Shown here piece after piece: positions 5,318-9,241 of a DNA stretch of 9,241 bases. The position numbers and the translations under genes are program-made. Origin of the DNA: an uncultured Muribaculaceae bacterium (GTDB lineage Bacteria; Bacteroidota; Bacteroidia; Bacteroidales; Muribaculaceae). Under the pieces are notes generated by a model. The model did not search any database. It saw only the letters and a program-made list of their open reading frames with translations, and was not told where the DNA came from. Within the stretch, counting starts at the first letter, position 1, and each line of letters begins with the position of its first letter. The stretch covers positions 1 through 9,241 of the forward strand of contig CAJUBC010000066.1 of assembly GCA_910584545.1 (NCBI GenBank). Direction: 5' to 3'.

Positions 5318-7285
5318 ATGAATCTTATAATCGCACACTCCCCCCAGATTGCATTCGCCATCTCCCGCGCCCTCAACTGCACCGACCGCACCGACTGTGG
5401 CGCATACACCAACGACACCGGCACCATCGTCATCACCTCGGTGGATTCCAATCTCGTGGGTCCGGCTCCATACGGTTTCTACGCCAACGGCGCCGACTTT
5501 ATCAAGACGCTCCCGTTCATCCCGGAAACGTATCTGTGCGGTATCCGTGCGCAGAACAGGGACGGAAAGTTCAAAGTCTGCGAGGAAGACATGGGGGTTC
5601 TCCGTAATCTCCGCAGTCTGATGATGGATGCCGCAGAGGTAATCTTTGCCTCAAACGGGGGCTGTATGGCACAGGCTCTGTTCTCCATCCTCTGCCAGAA
5701 CATGAAGAACGGTCGGCGTACCAGCCGTATGTGGCTGACCACACTCAGCAACCGGGCAATATCATACGCCTACCGCAACCGTGAACACGGGCGCAACCTC
5801 ACCCGAATCGCCCGCGCAGGATTGGTGCATCTCGGCATGGACTTCCTCTTCAGCACCAATGTAGAGCAGGCTTTCGCACAGATGTACGGCAGGCAGTCGT
5901 TCCCGATGGAGCGCATGGACATCGCCGCGCTGTGGTTGCTCTGCAACAGCTATGACAACATCAGCAAGAGGCGTCCAAAGAAGACCGGCTACACCGTCAG
6001 CGTCACCGGGAAGTGGAACGGCAGCGATGCCCAGATGTCCCCGGTGGAAGTATGGAGCAAGGAACTTCAGGCAAAACTTGTGTATGCCGACCTGAGAAAT
6101 ATGGCCGGCAAGACCGTCAACGCCGAAGTGGTCGAGGTCAATCCTAAAGTCGAATGGAGATTCGATCTCCTCGATATGGCCTCGCTTCAGGAGACCGCGC
6201 TCGACGAGCTGGGATTTCTCCCTCAGCGAACAATGGCAGTCGCCGACGCTCTCTTCGAGAAAGGGCTTATCTCGTCGCCCAGGACTTCGGTATCCGGTCT
6301 TCCTGCCCACATGAAGCGTCACATAGAGCGACGATTCCCGGAGACAAAAGGCTATCAGTTCAGCCCGGAGGAACAGATTCCGTACTGCCACGGCATTCTG
6401 ACCACGGAACGCACACCCCTGTTCCTCAGCGAAGACGAGCAGCGTCTTTACGACCTTATAAAGTCCCGTATGGAGCTGGCGTTTGACTCCACGAAATGCA
6501 CGGAGGTCGGCATCACGGCCAACATCGGCGGTATCGAGTTCTACGGCACGACTGAACTTCCGGCAGATGCGGAATGTGTGCCGGGGAGCATCGAGTTTGA
6601 GATATCGGGAACCAGCGTCTATTCGTTCTCTGACTATCAGCCGGAGAAACTGACGGCCTCCGACTTCCTGCACGACCTCAACGGACTGGTCAATGCCGGC
6701 GGTGACACCCCGTTGCTCCTTCCGGTTAGCGGCCACCGTGACTGCGGCGCCACACTCCAGCGTCTCATCGACAACGGATTCGTAAAATATCTGCTGGGGG
6801 ACATAGAGCCGACAGAGAAAGCACGTGTGCTGATGTCGCACACGGCACACCTCGAACTCTCCGATATCGGCAAGTTCATCGGTCAGATTGACGAGGTGGA
6901 CGCCCTTGCGGAGAACCGCAAGCCGACCAAGCCGGTGATGAAGGCTTATGAGGAATGGATCCATCCTCTCATTCTCTCGCTCCTGACCAATAAGAACTCT
7001 TTCTCCAACAAGGTCTCGGCCTATACCTGCCCCAAATGCGGCAACCACGGACTGACCGTGTTCCCCGCCACCGTCGCCTGCGAGTGCTGCGGATTCTCGA
7101 TACCGCGCCATTACCGTGGCCACGACCTGACGGAGAAGGACATAGAGCAGCTGGTACTTTATAAGTACACGTCGCCGATCTATGACTTCATCGACCGCAA
7201 GGGGCGCAAGTTCAGCGAGTCGCTCGTAATCGACAGTCGTTTCGGCGTGACATTCGCCGCAAAAGCCGCCAAAATCTATTCATAA
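5318..7285 (+). CDS. Type IA topoisomerase-like protein lacking catalytic residues (Exc-like)
   Basis: A 655-residue protein with the type IA topoisomerase (topo III) architecture. Toprim region: MNLIIAHSPQ aligns with the topo III start xxxIAEKPS, but His7 replaces the catalytic Glu; VIFASNGGCMAQ (108-119) aligns with the xIxAxDPDREGQ motif, with both Asp and the Glu lost. Fold landmarks persist: RMWLTTLSNRAI (137-148), FDLLDMASLQ (282-291), ELGFLPQRTMAVADALFEKG (297-316), and LISSPR (317-322), where Ser320 replaces the active-site Tyr of LITYPR while Arg322 is kept; His358 corresponds to the later HxAIIPT segment. A C-terminal zinc ribbon uses C571, C574, C588 or C590, and C591. The frame is intact, so this is a preserved pseudoenzyme and not a decayed gene. 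CTnDOT Exc, a topo III needed for excision, is the nearest functional parallel I know. Probable role: excision or DNA-architecture factor (inference). The next gene follows after 12 bp. Confidence 0.8.
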   Translation: MNLIIAHSPQIAFAISRALNCTDRTDCGAYTNDTGTIVITSVDSNLVGPAPYGFYANGADFIKTLPFIPETYLCGIRAQNRDGKFKVCEEDMGVLRNLRSLMMDAAEVIFASNGGCMAQALFSILCQNMKNGRRTSRMWLTTLSNRAISYAYRNREHGRNLTRIARAGLVHLGMDFLFSTNVEQAFAQMYGRQSFPMERMDIAALWLLCNSYDNISKRRPKKTGYTVSVTGKWNGSDAQMSPVEVWSKELQAKLVYADLRNMAGKTVNAEVVEVNPKVEWRFDLLDMASLQETALDELGFLPQRTMAVADALFEKGLISSPRTSVSGLPAHMKRHIERRFPETKGYQFSPEEQIPYCHGILTTERTPLFLSEDEQRLYDLIKSRMELAFDSTKCTEVGITANIGGIEFYGTTELPADAECVPGSIEFEISGTSVYSFSDYQPEKLTASDFLHDLNGLVNAGGDTPLLLPVSGHRDCGATLQRLIDNGFVKYLLGDIEPTEKARVLMSHTAHLELSDIGKFIGQIDEVDALAENRKPTKPVMKAYEEWIHPLILSLLTNKNSFSNKVSAYTCPKCGNHGLTVFPATVACECCGFSIPRHYRGHDLTEKDIEQLVLYKYTSPIYDFIDRKGRKFSESLVIDSRFGVTFAAKAAKIYS

Positions 7286-7297
7286 GCGCCATGGCCT

Positions 7298-7597
7298 ATG
7301 CAGACAGTCGAAATAGACAGGGAGGTGTTCGAGGACATGATAAAATCCATGCGTTTCCTGCACTCGATGGTCAGCCGGATGTGGAAACAGCTTCATGCGC
7401 CGACAGGCTCAGGCAAATGGCTCACTCCATACGCCGCCGCAAATGCGTTGCGTATAACTACCCGGCAGCTCCAGACGCTGAAGTCAAGCGGCAAGATAGG
7501 TTTCTTTCAGGAGCCCGGCGGCAACTGCCTCTACAGCGAGGAGGAGCTTGGGCGCTATCTTGAAGACAACCGGGTGGAGGCCGACGGCAGCCTATGA
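7298..7597 (+). CDS. Small excisionase-type HTH protein
   Basis: A 99-residue protein. The N-terminal 35 residues (MQTVEIDREVFEDMIKSMRF onward) look like an amphipathic, possibly dimerising helix. Residues about 42-90 form a MerR/excisionase-like winged HTH: LTPYAAANALRI, a recognition helix TTRQLQTLKSSGKI, a wing FFQEPGGNCLYS and a helix EEELGRYLED. Proteins of this type in Bacteroides conjugative transposons include the recombination directionality factors Xis2c and Xis2d of CTnDOT, so a role in excision is likely but inferred. ATG 7298 is preferred over ATG 7291, which opens a different frame without a recognisable domain. The stop overlaps the next start as ATGA, so the two small proteins are probably made together. 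Confidence 0.8.
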   Translation: MQTVEIDREVFEDMIKSMRFLHSMVSRMWKQLHAPTGSGKWLTPYAAANALRITTRQLQTLKSSGKIGFFQEPGGNCLYSEEELGRYLEDNRVEADGSL

Positions 7598-7887
7598 CGG
7601 ATGAGATAATCACCAGACGACATCCCACCGTGCTGGATTTCTATTCGCAGGCAAGGGAGATGACGGAAATGTTTGAGGTAATAGCCGGGAATATCCGACC
7701 TCCGTTAACCGGACGTTTTTTCATCGATGACAAGGAATTGGCACGAAGGCTGTCGCTGCACCGCCGGACACTCCAGAATTTCCGCAACGACAATATCATA
7801 CCTTATTATAAAATAGGTGGCAAGACCATCTACGATGAGGCGGAAATCGAGGAATGGCTCAGTTCCAACTTCCACGCCAAATATTGA
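7594..7887 (+). CDS. Small excisionase-type HTH protein, translationally coupled
   Basis: A 97-residue protein and last gene of the rightward operon, starting at the ATG of an ATGA overlap with the preceding HTH gene. Residues about 43-90 form the winged HTH: FIDDKELARRLSLH, a recognition helix RRTLQNFRNDNIIP, a wing YYKIGGKTIY and a helix DEAEIEEWLSSN. The YYKIGGK(T)IY wing is very typical of this excisionase/MerR-like class. The N-terminal helix (DFYSQAREMTEMFEVIAGN) may dimerise with the neighbouring HTH protein, with which it shares overall design. It is likely a recombination directionality factor or regulator acting at the element end; its closeness to the integrase gene (83 bp, convergent) supports this. 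Specific DNA targets cannot be read from the sequence. Confidence 0.8.
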   Translation: MTDEIITRRHPTVLDFYSQAREMTEMFEVIAGNIRPPLTGRFFIDDKELARRLSLHRRTLQNFRNDNIIPYYKIGGKTIYDEAEIEEWLSSNFHAKY

Positions 7888-7908
7888 TGTGAACATATAT
7901 GCAACCTG

Positions 7909-7951
7909 AAAAGGGCGACAAACGAGCTTTCAAACTCGCTTGTCGCCCTTT
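7909..7951. terminator. Bidirectional hairpin terminator between convergent genes
   Basis: The arms 7910-7926 (AAAGGGCGACAAACGAG) and 7935-7951 (CTCGCTTGTCGCCCTTT) pair at 16 of 17 positions around an 8-base loop. The stem ends in A/T pairs, giving TTT on the plus strand and TTTT on the minus strand. It sits between the stop of the last HTH gene and the stop of the convergent integrase gene, so it can serve both transcripts. Confidence 0.8.
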
Positions 7952-7970
7952 CTGCGTCACAGATGGAGCG

Positions 7971-9241
7971 TCATACTGAAATCTTTTTCGGACGCCCGCG
8001 TTTTTTCAGCGGCTCCCGGACAAAGTCGGTAGGCTTCTCTTTAATCGGGGTGATAGGTACTTCGAGACCATCGAATTTTGAACGCATTTTCTGCATATCC
8101 TCGGATACTGCCTCATCCAGCATCTTGGCGTAGATCTGCGTGGTCTGGATGTCGGAATGGCCGAGCATCTTGGAAATGGACTCAATGGGGACATGGTTAC
8201 GCAACGACATTGTTGCGAATGTGTGACGGGCAAGGTGAGTCGTCAGGTGTTTCTTTATCTTGGCGAGTGTCTCAATCTCGGCAAGATAGGAATTCATGCG
8301 CTGGTTGGATATAACAGGGAGTACGACTCCTTTTGCCACAACGGTAGGATGATTCTCATATTTCTTGATCAGTTTATGAGGAATGTCGAGCAGGGGGATG
8401 GTGCTGATCTCACCGGTCTTCTGTCGTGGCTTGCGTATCCAAAGTTCACCATTGGCATCCTCAATGATGAAATCCCGTGTAAGGGTTGAGATGTCGGCGA
8501 AAGCCAAACCAGTGAAGCAACAGAAGATGAACGTGTCCCGCACCTGGTCAAGGCGGGGCAGTTCCGTGAAGTCCAGAGCCATGATGCGTTTTACCTCATC
8601 TTCGGTCAGGAAACCGCGATTCGTTGTGGTACGGGAATAATGCTTGTCGATGAAAGGGTCTTCTTCAAGCCATTTGTTAGCCAGCGCCACGCGGGTCACT
8701 TTCTTCAGAAAGCGGACATAACGAATGGCGGTGTTGTTGCTGTTTCCCTTATTTACACGCAGGAAATGCTCGAAGTCATCAATCATGCCACTTGTCAGCT
8801 TTTTGATTGGAACATCCTCCCGTCCCTCTCTCTTCTGAAGAAACTCAGAGAGGTACTCGGCACAGCGCTTCCAGCGGAGATATGTACCGTCGCAGATGTC
8901 GCCTCGGTCGAAACGCTCCTTGTGCTGGTCATTGACATAGTTGAATACCTCAACAAGCATCTTTGGTCCTTCGGCATTGCCGAGGAAATGCTGCTTGATG
9001 ACATTGGGGTTTATGACTTCCTCCTCCTTCACGAGCATAGTGTGAATCTCGCTGATGCGGACACGGATGGAGTCGAGGTATTTGTTCAGTTCGAGATCCC
9101 GTTTTGATTTCCCTTTGGAGAGACCTTTGGCGGCATTCCAGTTGTCGGGATCGACACTGCGGTTGATGTTGAACTCTGCCCGTTGCCCTGAAATAGTCAG
9201 CCGCGCAAAGATCGGCGCCTCGCCTGAGCGGGACATCCTTG
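7971..9241 (-). CDS. Tyrosine recombinase (ICE integrase), N-terminus outside window
   Basis: The visible 421 codons from ATG 9236 cover nearly the whole Bacteroides-type integrase; the frame stays open to 9241. Family members carry roughly 15-25 residues before the GEAPIFARLTISGQ segment, so the real start is probably to the right. Order (numbered from ATG 9236): arm-type DNA-binding domain (about 1-75), SAM-like core-binding domain (about 92-190), catalytic domain (about 205-385). Catalytic residues: Lys273 (RQKTG), His334 and Arg337 (HLARHTFAT), His360 (LGH) and nucleophile Tyr369 (TTQIYAKM). The first Arg, expected in TGLR, is Ala245 (TGLAFAD). The basic tail KKRGRPKK (411-418) resembles an AT-hook. 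The enzyme integrates and excises the element by strand exchange at att sites. Orientation suggests the element end and its attachment site lie just beyond the right edge. Confidence 0.92.
   Translation of the reverse strand, partial: RMSRSGEAPIFARLTISGQRAEFNINRSVDPDNWNAAKGLSKGKSKRDLELNKYLDSIRVRISEIHTMLVKEEEVINPNVIKQHFLGNAEGPKMLVEVFNYVNDQHKERFDRGDICDGTYLRWKRCAEYLSEFLQKREGREDVPIKKLTSGMIDDFEHFLRVNKGNSNNTAIRYVRFLKKVTRVALANKWLEEDPFIDKHYSRTTTNRGFLTEDEVKRIMALDFTELPRLDQVRDTFIFCCFTGLAFADISTLTRDFIIEDANGELWIRKPRQKTGEISTIPLLDIPHKLIKKYENHPTVVAKGVVLPVISNQRMNSYLAEIETLAKIKKHLTTHLARHTFATMSLRNHVPIESISKMLGHSDIQTTQIYAKMLDEAVSEDMQKMRSKFDGLEVPITPIKEKPTDFVREPLKKRGRPKKISV

Noticed and set aside
5762..7123. 453-codon open frame on the minus strand
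   Set aside because: It is fully antisense to the topoisomerase-like gene, has an Arg/Val/His-rich low-quality composition and no recognisable domain; it results from GC-biased codon use in the real gene.
7291..7563. Alternative start and frame at ATG 7291 for the gene after the topoisomerase-like gene
   Set aside because: This frame has no recognisable domain, whereas the frame from ATG 7298 encodes a clear winged HTH and couples to the next gene by ATGA.
8640..9107. 155-codon plus-strand open frame
   Set aside because: Antisense to the integrase N-terminal and core-binding domains; no protein character.
1..9241. tRNA, rRNA, CRISPR array, insertion sequence
   Set aside because: I saw no cloverleaf, rRNA-like stretch, regularly spaced repeat or transposase frame in the window.

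Overview
The window looks like one end of an integrative conjugative element (ICE, conjugative transposon) from a Bacteroidales host. The evidence is a set of families typical of these elements: DUF1896, DUF4099/DUF3945, a type IA topoisomerase-like protein, small MerR/excisionase-type helix-turn-helix (HTH) proteins, and a tyrosine integrase of the Bacteroides conjugative-transposon class. Start codons lack Shine-Dalgarno sites, one gene has an A/T-rich leader, and one exact TAnnTTTG box (the Bacteroidetes -7 element) is present, which also fits Bacteroidetes. By eye the coding DNA is fairly GC-rich. I cannot name a genus or element.

Layout. Positions 1-2942 (minus strand) hold a two-gene operon: a DUF1896 protein overlapping by 11 nt the start of a very large N-6 DNA methylase-like gene that runs off the left edge (833 codons visible). 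That protein carries two tandem copies of the MutS mismatch-recognition domain (domain I) after its methylase part. Positions 2943-3289 are a divergent control region with a 13-bp inverted repeat, a repeated GGGGTACTC word and a plausible promoter. Positions 3290-7887 (plus strand) hold a tightly packed five-gene operon: HTH protein, DUF4099/DUF3945 protein, topoisomerase-IA-like protein, HTH protein, HTH protein. A strong hairpin lies between genes two and three. A bidirectional terminator at 7909-7951 separates this operon from the convergent integrase gene, which runs leftward from the right edge; its N-terminus lies beyond the window.

How they may work together. Integrase plus small HTH proteins plus a topoisomerase-like protein resembles the excision module of CTnDOT (int; xis2c, xis2d, orf3, exc). 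I infer that the plus-strand operon controls excision and directionality of the integrase, and that the methylase-MutS giant acts on element DNA during transfer or establishment. The most striking observation is that the topoisomerase-like protein has kept the fold landmarks but lost every catalytic signature I can align: the Toprim glutamate, the DxDxE acids and the active-site tyrosine. It appears to be a catalytically dead topoisomerase IA retained as a structural or DNA-binding factor. The second is the tandem MutS-I/methylase fusion.
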